A stretch of DNA of 31,802 nucleotides. It comes from a virus. The stretch lies in IMG/VR virus record IMGVR_UViG_3300042485_002742, positions 1 to 31,802 of that record, one strand, 5' to 3'. Positions within the stretch are counted from its first letter, which is position 1, and each line of letters begins with the position of its first letter. Positions 17,741-25,046 of the stretch are shown one piece after another. A program made the position numbers and the translations under genes. The notes beneath the pieces were generated by a model, which searched no databases, had not been told where the DNA came from, and saw nothing but the letters and a program-made list of their open reading frames with translations.

Positions 17741-18265
17741 TTATCTTTTCAAGGTAATACTAGTTTTATTTTTCTTAACCAAAATAGCTGATAATAATAA
17801 ATCTATTTTTCTAAACCCTGTAAATGTTTCTGAAACTTTTTTCTCATTAGCATATTGAGTTTCTATTTCGATAACATCAATCTGAATTCTACTTAATTTA
17901 ACACCATTTTCATCATTTTCTAATGGAATAATATCTTCACCCATTAATGACATAAGTGCTAATTCACTAACAGCACGTTTCAATGTTACTGGAATAGTTG
18001 AATCAGTTATTAATTGTTGATTATTATCATAGCACCATTGTCTAGGCCATAATAATGCACCTGGTGCTTCAATTGCTTTATATGAAATATATTTCTCACC
18101 ATATAATAAATCAATTGCTTGAGTTGCTTGAATAAGTGCCAGTTCTTTATCTGCAGTAACTGCATCCCAATTGGTATTACCATAAGTGGTAAAATAATCA
18201 TCTGCTTCTTGTACAGTTAAATATGAATTGGCAGTTGAAATACCTGTGCCATCTTCTACTATCAT
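17741..18265 (-). CDS. Head-tail adaptor (DnaT-like family, PF20557 type)
   Basis: 174 residues. The opening 'MIVEDGTGISTANSYLTVQE' and 'ADDYFTTYGNTNWDAVTAD' are diagnostic of a family often labelled 'putative DnaT-like ssDNA binding protein', which by gene order is a head-tail connector. Further matches are 'ALIQATQAIDLLYGEKY' and 'LLWPRQWCYDNN'. It is encoded right after the capsid block and overlaps the preceding 63-residue gene by 4 bp (ATGA). It is expected to bind the portal on the outside of the capsid. Confidence 0.85.
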   Translation of the reverse strand: MIVEDGTGISTANSYLTVQEADDYFTTYGNTNWDAVTADKELALIQATQAIDLLYGEKYISYKAIEAPGALLWPRQWCYDNNQQLITDSTIPVTLKRAVSELALMSLMGEDIIPLENDENGVKLSRIQIDVIEIETQYANEKKVSETFTGFRKIDLLLSAILVKKNKTSITLKR

Positions 18266-18453
18266 AATTTAATTACCTTTTGTTTTAATACATTATATTC
18301 TGTTTTATTTAATACAATAGTATCACCAATATTACCAGAAAATGCACGATTATTAATATTGGCATTAAATGCTTCTAATACTTTTACAGTATATTTTTCT
18401 TCAACTATTTCAACAAATTCTTCTTCGATTGATTCGATTTTTTTCCGTGCCAT
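18262..18453 (-). CDS. Small hypothetical protein in the head-tail connector operon
   Basis: 63 residues: an acidic and basic N-terminus ('KKIESIEEEFVEIVEEKY') and a C-terminal half resembling the short 'FSGNIGDTIVLNKTEYNVLK' proteins encoded between capsid and adaptor genes in many siphoviruses. There is a strong ribosome binding site AAGGAGCTAGT before the ATG. It is the first gene after the capsid terminator, with a GATAAATA box upstream, so it probably leads the connector-tail transcript. Function unknown. Confidence 0.65.
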   Translation of the reverse strand: MARKKIESIEEEFVEIVEEKYTVKVLEAFNANINNRAFSGNIGDTIVLNKTEYNVLKQKVIKL

Positions 18454-18484
18454 ACTAGCTCCTTATTATCCTTTATTTATATAT

Positions 18485-18492
18485 TATTTATC
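18485..18492 (-). promoter_or_regulatory. GATAAATA late-promoter-like box
   Basis: Exact minus-strand box; a second overlapping variant, TATAAATA, follows about 6 nt downstream on the same strand. It sits between the major-capsid terminator and the connector operon. Confidence 0.5.
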
Positions 18493-18507
18493 ATTTTTAC
18501 TAGACAT

Positions 18508-18534
18508 AAAAAAAGGGGACCGAAGCCCCCTTTT
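18508..18534 (-). terminator. UUCG-capped terminator after the major capsid gene
   Basis: On the minus strand GGGGGC-TTCG-GTCCCC forms a stem capped by a TTCG tetraloop (18515-18530), flanked by A and T runs, with seven T after the stem. It lies 15 bp past the capsid stop codon. Confidence 0.9.
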
Positions 18535-18549
18535 CTATTTGGTTGCTGA

Positions 18550-19479
18550 TTAAGCTGCGTTCAAGCCAACAGAACTAGCACATTTACCAACCCATACAGC
18601 ATCAGTATCAACGATTTTGTATTGGAAAGCACCATACCAGCCCACGTTAACAAAACGACCCAATTTATCGAATGGACCTGTGAATGTCATACCAACTTGA
18701 CGTGATTCAGCTAAACCTAGAGCATTTTGGCCCATGAAATAGCAGTTATACAAGTCAATCAAGCCAGCACCAGTTTGGTCAGCGAAAGTAGCTTGGTTGT
18801 TACGAACGATTCTGAAACCTGCATACATACCAACTTCACCAGAAACGATTTCTGTCACGTTAGAATATTTGTTAACATCAATCCAAGAACCATTAGTTGT
18901 ATCAGCACGTAAATCAGCGATGATGTCATCATGCAATACAGCAACATAATCACCATTGAATTTAGGTACACCAGCACGTGCTAATTTGTTATAGAAATAA
19001 CCCAAGAAAGTACGTGAAGCAACATCAGTTGCCAATACTGAACCTTCTGCTTTACCACCAACAACATAAACATTGCTAGATGCATCTAGTGCTAATACTG
19101 CTAATTTATCTTTAGTAGTTGCGGCATTGATACCAACCAATTGTGGAATTGCCATATCGATTTTACCACCACTTTGCAATGATGCTAATGAAGTTTTAGT
19201 AACAACATTACCATATTCTGCTGGGGTTAAAATCACGCTAGAATCAGTAACTGCTTCAGAAACTAAATCATCAGTTTCAGTCAATGGAGTAGTAGCTAAT
19301 GCTAAACGATTGTATTTTGTGAAGTTAATAGATTTAGCTCCGACTTCAACTTTACGTGAAACCAAAGAATCCATAACATTTTCTTGACCAACTGCAACCA
19401 AGAAAGATTGGTCATATGCCAAAACAATAGAATCATCTAATGTGGCGGTTGTACTCATAGTAGTTGTAAATGCTGGCAT
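18550..19479 (-). CDS. Major capsid protein (HK97 fold, N4-gp56-like family)
   Basis: 309 residues. Features are an N-terminal arm rich in Thr/Ala ('MPAFTTTMSTTATLDDSI'), the E-loop/P-domain region with 'SINFTKYNRLALATTPLTE', 'LTPAEYGNVVTKT', and the later 'PKFNGDYVAVLHDDIIADLR' and 'YAGFRIVRNN'. This is the N4-gp56/Phage_capsid_4 type of HK97-like capsid. It is located between the scaffold-like gene and the connector genes and has its own strong terminator. Codon use seems richer in G/C third bases than its neighbours, as expected for the most expressed gene. No separate protease gene is visible. Confidence 0.93.
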   Translation of the reverse strand: MPAFTTTMSTTATLDDSIVLAYDQSFLVAVGQENVMDSLVSRKVEVGAKSINFTKYNRLALATTPLTETDDLVSEAVTDSSVILTPAEYGNVVTKTSLASLQSGGKIDMAIPQLVGINAATTKDKLAVLALDASSNVYVVGGKAEGSVLATDVASRTFLGYFYNKLARAGVPKFNGDYVAVLHDDIIADLRADTTNGSWIDVNKYSNVTEIVSGEVGMYAGFRIVRNNQATFADQTGAGLIDLYNCYFMGQNALGLAESRQVGMTFTGPFDKLGRFVNVGWYGAFQYKIVDTDAVWVGKCASSVGLNAA

Positions 19480-19491
19480 TTTATTTCCTTA

Positions 19492-20064
19492 TTAAATTTT
19501 ATTATATTTTTTAAGAACTGCGGTAATGTCTTTTTGACTTTTTGCATTTCTTAATTCTGTTTCAAAAGAAACAACCGATGTTTCTTCTGATGCTCTTTTA
19601 ATTACTGGAGTATTTATTACTGGACTGTCAAATAATACAGCATCAGTTTCCTGTAATTGTGATATAATTGCTTTAATTGATTCTGAACTAACAACACCAT
19701 CTTCTGATACGTCTATTGTACTTCTATCAATTAGTTTTTTAACAGTTTCAATTGATCTTGCATTGCTATTTTTTAATTCAGTATCTAATGCTGCATCAAT
19801 TTTACTATTAATTAATTCCTTTTCGAATGCTGTAAGTTTTTCATTAGCAGCTTCATATAACTCACGATATTTACCCTGTTCTTCTAGTGCTTTCTGAGCT
19901 TGCTCCTTTTGAGATTTCTCGTACTTGCGTAGTTGACGAATCAAATCTTGTTTTTTATTTAATTCTTCGGTAACACGTTTTAGTTCTTCTTCTGCTGATA
20001 ATGCAGTAATTTCTACTTCGGTAATTTCTTCATTTGTTTCTTCATTAATAACGTCTTCTGACAT
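19492..20064 (-). CDS. Scaffold-like minor head protein (coiled coil)
   Basis: 190 residues, acidic, strongly helical, with a coiled coil at about 20-90 ('AEEELKRVTEELNKKQDLIR', 'AQKALEEQGKYRELYEAANE'). No enzyme motif and no cysteine. Position between portal and major capsid and the composition are typical of capsid scaffolding proteins. The C-terminal 'RNAKSQKDITAVLKKYNKI' resembles the short capsid-binding helix-turn-helix of scaffolds. It is 12 nt from the capsid gene, so the two are probably one transcript from the GATAAATA box upstream. Confidence 0.8.
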   Translation of the reverse strand: MSEDVINEETNEEITEVEITALSAEEELKRVTEELNKKQDLIRQLRKYEKSQKEQAQKALEEQGKYRELYEAANEKLTAFEKELINSKIDAALDTELKNSNARSIETVKKLIDRSTIDVSEDGVVSSESIKAIISQLQETDAVLFDSPVINTPVIKRASEETSVVSFETELRNAKSQKDITAVLKKYNKI

Positions 20065-20106
20065 ATTAGTATTTCCTTGGCCGTCTAGCCTTTAATATTA
20101 TTTATA

Positions 20107-20114
20107 TATTTATC
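20107..20114 (-). promoter_or_regulatory. GATAAATA late-promoter-like box upstream of scaffold and capsid
   Basis: Exact box overlapping the portal stop codon, followed within 2 nt by a second variant (TATAAATA). It is 43 nt upstream of the scaffold ATG. Confidence 0.5.
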
Positions 20115-21498
20115 ATTGTTGATTAAAAAGTTTAATCTCATTATATTTATTAATAGCTTCATCACGAGTATATCCCTCTTCTTCCACTAAATAATCAATC
20201 ACACTTGCACGATTACCTGCAATTTTTAAATCCCAGGCTTCCTGGTTCTGCTTAATATCAACTGGTAATTTAGGTTGTGTAAATTCAACTGTTATACTTC
20301 CTGTAAATATATTATTGCCACGTGCAGTATTTAATACTGTTGATATAATAGAATATAATCTTTTAATACCAGCAGCCATTTGTTTACTGCGTTGTTGGCG
20401 TAATTCAAGATTTGGTATTTCTTCGACAACTAATTGAAATCCACTATTAGCAGTGCCATTTCCAGTTACTAAATTAACACTCCAATCATATGCATATTGT
20501 TGTATCCAACCACCAATGGTTTCATCCAATGGTTTAATATCAATTTTAGGACTCTTGTATTCGATAAATGGACTATCTACCCCTTGGCTATTTAATTGAA
20601 TAGCACGAGATGGACCACCAATAATTTCAGGAGCAGCTTGGGTTAAATGCGGATACTTACTACCATATGGAACTGATTCTTCTAATGAATCTTCTGTTTC
20701 AGCGAATTCACAATTAGTGAATAATGTTGGCAATTTAGCCCAACTAATTGCATATTCACTATCAGTTAAATGAAGATTATATAATTCATTAATACTAATT
20801 AAATCCATTCCTGGTTTATTCCAAAATCCATTACGTGGTATCTTGGTATCATGAAAAAAGGTAACTGGGATAATACCATATGGATTAGGTTCTCTATTAG
20901 TAATTGCTACACGTTTTACATTTGTATATTCATCTTCTGTTTCAATTAAATCAATATATTCATCTATAGTAATAATTCGATATGTTTCGATATTATCCAT
21001 TTCACTCGTTTTATAGACTAATGCTTGAATATGTTTCATTGATTGATCAAGCATAATTGAAGAATTAGCTCTATGTAATAATTCAAATGCCAGTGTATTA
21101 TCAGTACTATCATACTGAACTAATACTAATGCTGTTTTTACTAATCTTACAGTGCTATCAAGATTCTGGAAGAATTCAATATAATTAGCAGCTTCTAATT
21201 CGCTCATTAAGGCGTGTGTTAAGCTTTCTGTTTCAGCAGTAATAACTGGTGGATTATCTTTAAATAATTTACCTGATTTTTCAACAATCATATTAGTCAA
21301 ATTTCTAAAACGTGGTATAATACCTCTTTCACGCCAGTTTTTACGTCCTCGTTGATTATCAGATAACAATTTTTCCATTGCTTCTTCTTGATCACCATCA
21401 TAATAGCAAAGTGCTTTTTCAACATTTTCAGCATCATTGCTATCCATTGATTCGACCCACTGTTGCAATGTAAAGCCAAGAATTTTAATTTCTTCCAT
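20113..21498 (-). CDS. Portal protein
   Basis: 461 residues from ATG 21498. I prefer this to ATG 21525 because AAAGGAAT lies just upstream, and a start at 21525 would place the GATAAATA box inside the gene. Family features are 'RGIIPRFRNLTNMIVEKSGK' near the N-terminus, 'YGIIPVTFFHDTKIPRNGFW', 'LISINELYNLHLTDSEYAIS', and a long C-terminal helical stem ending 'YTRDEAINKYNEI'. This is the SPP1-gp6/DUF4055-like portal type. It forms the dodecameric vertex through which DNA enters and leaves. Order TerL-portal-scaffold-capsid is standard. Confidence 0.9.
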   Translation of the reverse strand: MEEIKILGFTLQQWVESMDSNDAENVEKALCYYDGDQEEAMEKLLSDNQRGRKNWRERGIIPRFRNLTNMIVEKSGKLFKDNPPVITAETESLTHALMSELEAANYIEFFQNLDSTVRLVKTALVLVQYDSTDNTLAFELLHRANSSIMLDQSMKHIQALVYKTSEMDNIETYRIITIDEYIDLIETEDEYTNVKRVAITNREPNPYGIIPVTFFHDTKIPRNGFWNKPGMDLISINELYNLHLTDSEYAISWAKLPTLFTNCEFAETEDSLEESVPYGSKYPHLTQAAPEIIGGPSRAIQLNSQGVDSPFIEYKSPKIDIKPLDETIGGWIQQYAYDWSVNLVTGNGTANSGFQLVVEEIPNLELRQQRSKQMAAGIKRLYSIISTVLNTARGNNIFTGSITVEFTQPKLPVDIKQNQEAWDLKIAGNRASVIDYLVEEEGYTRDEAINKYNEIKLFNQQ

Positions 21499-21515
21499 TT
21501 TTATTCCTTTTAGAT

Positions 21516-21523
21516 TATTTATC
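21516..21523 (-). promoter_or_regulatory. GATAAATA late-promoter-like box upstream of portal
   Basis: Exact box overlapping the terminase stop codon and 18 nt upstream of the portal ATG at 21498. It helps decide the portal start. Confidence 0.5.
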
Positions 21524-22755
21524 AAAACTGACGTATCGATGAACGCCCTGTTATTGGATATAAATAATGAATCACATAACCCAATGAATCAATTTGGTGA
21601 TCAAGACCAGTACTTTTATCTGGTACGCCATTATTATATCCTTGCTGCTCTAATGATTTTGTTAATAATTTACAAACACTAGTATTCACATAACAATGTA
21701 TTTCATTTTTTGCATTTCTAAATCTTGCATTAACAGAGGCAACTCTATCTTTAATATATGGGTTCTTTGAATTATATTTAACTTCAAACCCCGCTTTTTT
21801 TAATAAAGCAATATCAGAAAAACTAGCACTTGTATGACGTTGATTACCAGCAGCATCTGGATAAATTATTATCTGTCTATTTGGATATCGTTCTTTTATT
21901 TTAATAATCATATCTTCTGTATTTCTAGTACCTGATATTTCATCAATGACATATATTATATTATTTTTAATTTGACAAATAGATGCAGCTCCATTATCCA
22001 CGTTAAAATCCATTCCAATATGTAGAATATGTGTTCTAGAATCTGTTTCTTTTGTATCATGAATTTTTCTATCAAATGCATAATATACTTGTCCCCTGAC
22101 TAAATTAATAAAATGACCATTTAAATATGCTTCTAATTGTTGTTCTGAATGTGTGTTACGTAAATTTTCTATATAAGAATCATCAATAAATGGATTATCA
22201 TAAGTAGATGCTCTAATTAACTTTCTATCAGGTCCTGCATTTTCAACAAAGAATTCATATAAGAAATTAAAACCTTCTGGTGTACTAGTGGCTATTCCTT
22301 GCATTTGTTTACCTCGTGTTAAACGAGATGTAAACATATTCCAAGCGGCTGCTGCAGTTTCTTTATTTAATAAATCAATTTCATCAATTATAAAAGCACT
22401 TGCACTAATACCTGCAACTCTGGTATAATTTTCAGCACTTAATAACCAAATGCGTTTTTGAATTCCATTAATCCATATGTTATAATAACCATCTGATTTA
22501 TTCAGTTCAAACTTTAGATTTAATTTATATAAAAGTTCATCCATACATGGGATTAATACTCGTTTAATCATACCATGAGTTGGTTCTGCCATAATAACTG
22601 GCAATTCATTAACAGATATTAACTGAATGGCTTTAATACATGCAGTTACAGTTTTACCGGCACGTTCGATAGCCGCCAACAAGAGCTAAAAAACGTGTAT
22701 TGGTATCTTCAAATAATTCATACTGATGAGTTAATAATTCTAGGTTAACGGCCAT
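21522..22755 (-). CDS. terL: Terminase large subunit, frameshifted within Walker A
   Basis: The natural start is ATG 22755, with GGGAGG about 8 nt upstream and directly abutting the preceding stop. This frame encodes 'MAVNLELLTHQYELFED', then 'RFLALVGGYRT', and stops at 22654-22656. The body of the protein is one frame away (21522-22682) and resumes at '...RAGKTVTACIKAIQL'. Deleting one base near 22663-22668 restores an unbroken Walker A, GGYRRAGKT, in a protein of about 410 residues. Other motifs are intact: Walker B 'AFIIDE', the coupling motif 'ATSTPEG', and RuvC/RNase H nuclease aspartates in 'IGMDF', 'YPDAAG' and 'GLDHQIDSLGY'. It packages DNA into the prohead. Whether the shift is a sequencing error, a mutation or programmed cannot be told here. 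Confidence 0.88.
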
Positions 22756-22899
22756 TTATTTAACCTCCCTGGTCTTTGGTGATTTTCCCTTAATATATCC
22801 AATTGGCATTTCATTTGGTAAACAAATAACATTTTCATATGTTTCAGGATTATGATACCAATGTTTTCCAAATTGTGGATGTTTTTCTTTATCCATCAT
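22756..22899 (-). CDS. Small protein between terminase subunits with W-Y-H-N-P motif
   Basis: I prefer the start ATG 22899 or 22896, which overlaps the terminase small-subunit stop, giving 46-47 residues. The sequence 'KHWYHNPETYENVICLPNE' followed by 'MPIGYIKGKS' resembles a short motif ('W[YF]HNPET...P.G[YFW]I.G[RK]') found in various phage proteins, often beside homing endonuclease domains. No catalytic domain remains. It ends directly before the terminase large-subunit ATG. It could be a small DNA-binding accessory or a remnant of a mobile gene. Confidence 0.55.
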   Translation of the reverse strand: MMDKEKHPQFGKHWYHNPETYENVICLPNEMPIGYIKGKSPKTREVK

Positions 22900-23287
22900 T
22901 ATTTTCTGATCTCGATCTTGGTGGTATAACAGTAATAGTAAATCCATTATTTGTTAAATCTTCTTGTACTTGAATTACTTGATTATTTTCTGTCCATCCA
23001 CAATAATTCTTTAAACAGAACTTTAGCATTTGATCTGATGATTCTTCAAGTGCTCTTCTTAATGCGGCTTTTTTCAATTTCTGTTTTGTTTCATCTCTTG
23101 CTCGAACAATGATACTATAATAAGGATCATTATCTAATGTGGACGCACTACATCTGAAAAAAAGAGCAATTTCTGCATTAGTTGCGTGTAATTTTGCAAT
23201 ATCTTCTAATTGCTGTAAATCAATCTCATAATTTTTAATACTTCTGCGTTTGGTCTTTACTTCATCAACTTTTTCTTTTGGTGGCAT
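22889..23287 (-). CDS. terS: Terminase small subunit
   Basis: 132 residues, immediately upstream of the large subunit. An N-terminal helix-turn-helix ('QLEDIAKLHATNAEIALFFR' then 'CSASTLDND') is followed by a helical oligomerisation part ('ARDETKQKLKKAALRRALEE') and 'MLKFCLKNYCGWTENNQV', the standard small-terminase tail segment. It recognises the packaging site and regulates the large subunit. GAAAGGAGAT precedes the ATG. A GATAAATA box lies 28 nt upstream. Confidence 0.88.
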   Translation of the reverse strand: MPPKEKVDEVKTKRRSIKNYEIDLQQLEDIAKLHATNAEIALFFRCSASTLDNDPYYSIIVRARDETKQKLKKAALRRALEESSDQMLKFCLKNYCGWTENNQVIQVQEDLTNNGFTITVIPPRSRSENNDG

Positions 23288-23313
23288 CTGCCTATCTCCT
23301 TTCGGTAATACAT

Positions 23314-23592
23314 TTATTTATCTAAATTTGCAGCAATTTTTAACTCATCTTCTGCAATTTTTAACTCAAAATAATCCTTGATTAATTCATCTTTTAATGG
23401 ATGTTTATAACAATGGCATACCTTACATTTTTCTCTAAAATATTGTGCTGAATTAATCCATATATGTTCAATGGTTTGATCTGGTATTATTCTATTACAA
23501 CCATTAATCATGCATGGACGATTCTTTTCAAATAGATTTATTTTTCCATCTGAGTTTAAGATCCCAAATTGTTCATATATTTTTTTAAACAT
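23314..23592 (-). CDS. Small zinc-binding protein, paralogous to the AP2-domain protein
   Basis: 92 residues. Cys27-x4-Cys32 and Cys56-x2-Cys59 ('CMINGC', 'CKVC') followed by 'YKHP' form a four-cysteine site. The same arrangement ('CMLNGC', 'CSIC', 'YQHP') occurs in the 170-residue protein starting at 24328, so the two are paralogous over about 50 residues. The spacing recalls HNH-nuclease zinc scaffolds but no HNH histidine/asparagine triad is visible. The ATG overlaps the stop of the preceding 36-residue gene (TAATG), suggesting coupling. Function unknown; nucleic-acid binding is likely. Confidence 0.6.
   Translation of the reverse strand: MFKKIYEQFGILNSDGKINLFEKNRPCMINGCNRIIPDQTIEHIWINSAQYFREKCKVCHCYKHPLKDELIKDYFELKIAEDELKIAANLDK
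23315..23322 (-). promoter_or_regulatory. GATAAATA late-promoter-like box upstream of terS
   Basis: The box uses the last codons of the upstream gene (GAT AAA TAA = Asp-Lys-stop) and lies 28 nt before the small terminase ATG. It is followed by AATGTATT, as is the copy at 26902 (AATGTATC). Confidence 0.5.
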
Positions 23593-23702
23593 TATTTTAT
23601 TGCATCAATAATAACTGACAAAAGAGTTAATGTGACACCTGCTGTAATACCCAATAACAACACGTATATTAATAGTGCTGTTTTATCATTATAATTTTTC
23701 AT
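23592..23702 (-). CDS. 36-residue single-pass membrane peptide
   Basis: The reading frame starts at ATG 23702 after AAGGAATTC and ends in TAA that overlaps the next ATG. It has a short polar N-terminus ('MKNYNDKT'), then one hydrophobic segment 'LLIYVLLLGITAGVTLTLLS', then 'VIIDAIK'. It has a good ribosome binding site, a GATAAATA box 22 nt upstream, and coupling to the zinc-binding gene, so I consider it real. A holin-like or membrane-accessory peptide is possible; nothing more specific can be said. Confidence 0.62.
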   Translation of the reverse strand: MKNYNDKTALLIYVLLLGITAGVTLTLLSVIIDAIK

Positions 23703-23723
23703 TTGAATTCCTTATTGATATGG

Positions 23724-23731
23724 TATTTATC
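23724..23731 (-). promoter_or_regulatory. GATAAATA late-promoter-like box
   Basis: Exact box just downstream of the AP2-gene terminator and 22 nt upstream of the 36-residue membrane peptide, i.e. a fresh transcription start before the terS region. Confidence 0.5.
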
Positions 23732-23737
23732 TCAGGT

Positions 23738-23766
23738 AAAAAAAATCCCACCTTTAACAGTGGGAT
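23738..23766 (-). terminator. Rho-independent terminator after the AP2-domain gene
   Basis: Perfect 7-bp stem ATCCCAC/GTGGGAT (23745-23751 with 23760-23766), 8-nt loop, followed on the minus strand by eight T. It ends the transcript of the gene at 23816-24328. Confidence 0.87.
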
Positions 23767-23815
23767 AAGATAGGAGTTGATATTAAATGTCAGTATAATA
23801 TCAATAGTATTTATA

Positions 23816-24328
23816 TTAATTTTTACAATTATGTAATTGTTCAGCATTATCTCTAGCAATAATTGCATCATCTAATGTTTTATAATATCCAATATATTTC
23901 TTTCTACCATTAACTGTTATTGATACAATATAACTTTCTCTATTTTTTCTATAACATATATTTCTATGACCACTTAATGAATTTTTATGAACTTTTTTAT
24001 GGGTTTTCCCAGTATGAATATGTTCAACTGGTTTTTCAATATTTACTAATTCATGATAACTACTTACCAATTCTTCTTGATTAGGATGTTGGTAGTTTTT
24101 ACATATAGAGCAATGTTTTCTATAATAACCATTAATTTTAGTTATATCAATAACTTGGTTGACTACTTTACGCCCACATCCATTTAACATGCACTCATTA
24201 ATGATTGGATAAGGTTCTATCGTTATCGGAAGGGTAGTATTTTTAGTTGGGCTATCAGTTGGACTTTCTCTTATTGGGATTAGGATGCCATATTTTTTTA
24301 GTTCTTGTTTAAATTCTCTATCATCCAT
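23816..24328 (-). CDS. Zinc-site plus AP2/ERF-type DNA-binding protein (homing-endonuclease-like)
   Basis: 170 residues. Cys46-x4-Cys51 and Cys73-x2-Cys76 form the same zinc module as in the neighbouring 92-residue protein. Residues ~120-167 form an AP2 domain ('GHRNICYRKNRESYIVSITV', then 'NGRKKYIGYYKTLDDAIIAR'), with the conserved Arg/Tyr strand pattern and amphipathic helix. In phages AP2 domains usually occur with HNH homing nucleases; here I see no clear HNH triad in the N-terminal half, so it may be a degenerate or divergent member. GGATAATATAA precedes the ATG. A variant box CTAAATA lies about 45 nt upstream. Confidence 0.75.
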   Translation of the reverse strand: MDDREFKQELKKYGILIPIRESPTDSPTKNTTLPITIEPYPIINECMLNGCGRKVVNQVIDITKINGYYRKHCSICKNYQHPNQEELVSSYHELVNIEKPVEHIHTGKTHKKVHKNSLSGHRNICYRKNRESYIVSITVNGRKKYIGYYKTLDDAIIARDNAEQLHNCKN

Positions 24329-24383
24329 TTATATTATCCTGTGAATATTTAAAATCTATATATGTATTTAGTCCAGACGATAA

Positions 24384-24407
24384 AAAGCCCCATATTTCAG
24401 GGGCTTT
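24384..24407 (-). terminator. Rho-independent terminator
   Basis: AAAGCCCC/GGGGCTTT stem (24384-24391 with 24400-24407), 8-nt loop, T run on the minus strand. It ends the transcript of the 25.9-24.4 kb genes, 12 bp after the last stop codon. Confidence 0.88.
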
Positions 24408-24418
24408 ATGATTATTGA

Positions 24419-24616
24419 TTAACGTTGGTTGTAGAATCCATAATTATATTTTAATCCATCAGCACATACGATATTAGTAATCTTATTATTGACTGAGAAT
24501 ACTGCTTTAACGGCTGGATGTTTCCAATTATCTGGGATGGCACTACCTTTTAATACTTTGATATCATTTTCACTAACCATATACAATCGTTTAATGGTTT
24601 CTACATCGAATTTCAT
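24419..24616 (-). CDS. Hypothetical protein next to endonuclease VII
   Basis: 65 residues from ATG 24616, chosen because GGGAAATACT precedes it and it starts 14 nt after the nuclease stop. An upstream start at 24661 would overlap the nuclease gene and give an implausible 'QDRKRRRRD' head. The sequence 'MKFDVETIKRLYMVSENDIK' ... 'VFSVNNKITNIVCADGLKYN' is a small alpha/beta protein with no motif I recognise. Last gene before the terminator at 24384-24407. Confidence 0.6.
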   Translation of the reverse strand: MKFDVETIKRLYMVSENDIKVLKGSAIPDNWKHPAVKAVFSVNNKITNIVCADGLKYNYGFYNQR

Positions 24617-24629
24617 AGTATTTCCCAAG

Positions 24630-25010
24630 TTATCTCTTCTTCTTCTTTTTCTGTCTTGCAATCAATTTGTCAATCGGTGATTTATATGTTGGATGTAAGT
24701 AATTGCTCGTAATTTTCATATAATCATAAGCATTTTCTAATATTGTTTTTAATTGGTCATCTTGGATTTTATATCTGGTGATTGAGTTCTCAAGACGGCC
24801 GAGATAACTGTTGCAATGGCGATGTAGTACTGATCTTATGGCCCCATCGCTGTGCCGGTGATCCAATACTGGGCCATTAGTGGATGTTATATCAATAAAT
24901 TGATTACATAAGGCACAGAGATGGTTCTGTTTGAGTAACATTGCTTCTCTGAATGGCTTAATACCAGTGGTCTTTAATTTGATTTTGATATGTGGGAATT
25001 GATCGGTCAT
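24630..25010 (-). CDS. Endonuclease VII-like Holliday junction resolvase
   Basis: 126 residues. 'QNHLCALC' (Cys32, Cys35), 'GPVLDHRHSDGAIR' (Asp50-His51, His53) and 'VLHRHCNSYLGRLE' (Cys66-Asn67) reproduce the T4 gp49 / recombination endonuclease VII (His-Me finger) core. The first Cys of the second CxxC pair is His63 here, giving a Cys3His-type zinc site. T4 endo VII resolves branched DNA during packaging; the same role, or a homing activity, is possible. The C-terminal half is the helical dimerisation part, ending in a run of lysines. The ribosome binding site is weak and a GTAAATA variant lies directly upstream. Confidence 0.85.
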   Translation of the reverse strand: MTDQFPHIKIKLKTTGIKPFREAMLLKQNHLCALCNQFIDITSTNGPVLDHRHSDGAIRSVLHRHCNSYLGRLENSITRYKIQDDQLKTILENAYDYMKITSNYLHPTYKSPIDKLIARQKKKKKR

Positions 25011-25046
25011 AATGTATTTACAACCGATCTGTTAATGATGTATATT

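Noticed and set aside
18727-19387. Plus-strand frames opposite the major capsid gene
   Set aside because: Antisense shadows without start signals; the minus strand is clearly the capsid gene.
23689-23871. 60-codon minus frame between the AP2 gene and the membrane peptide
   Set aside because: It crosses a strong terminator and overlaps the end of the AP2 gene; no ribosome binding site.
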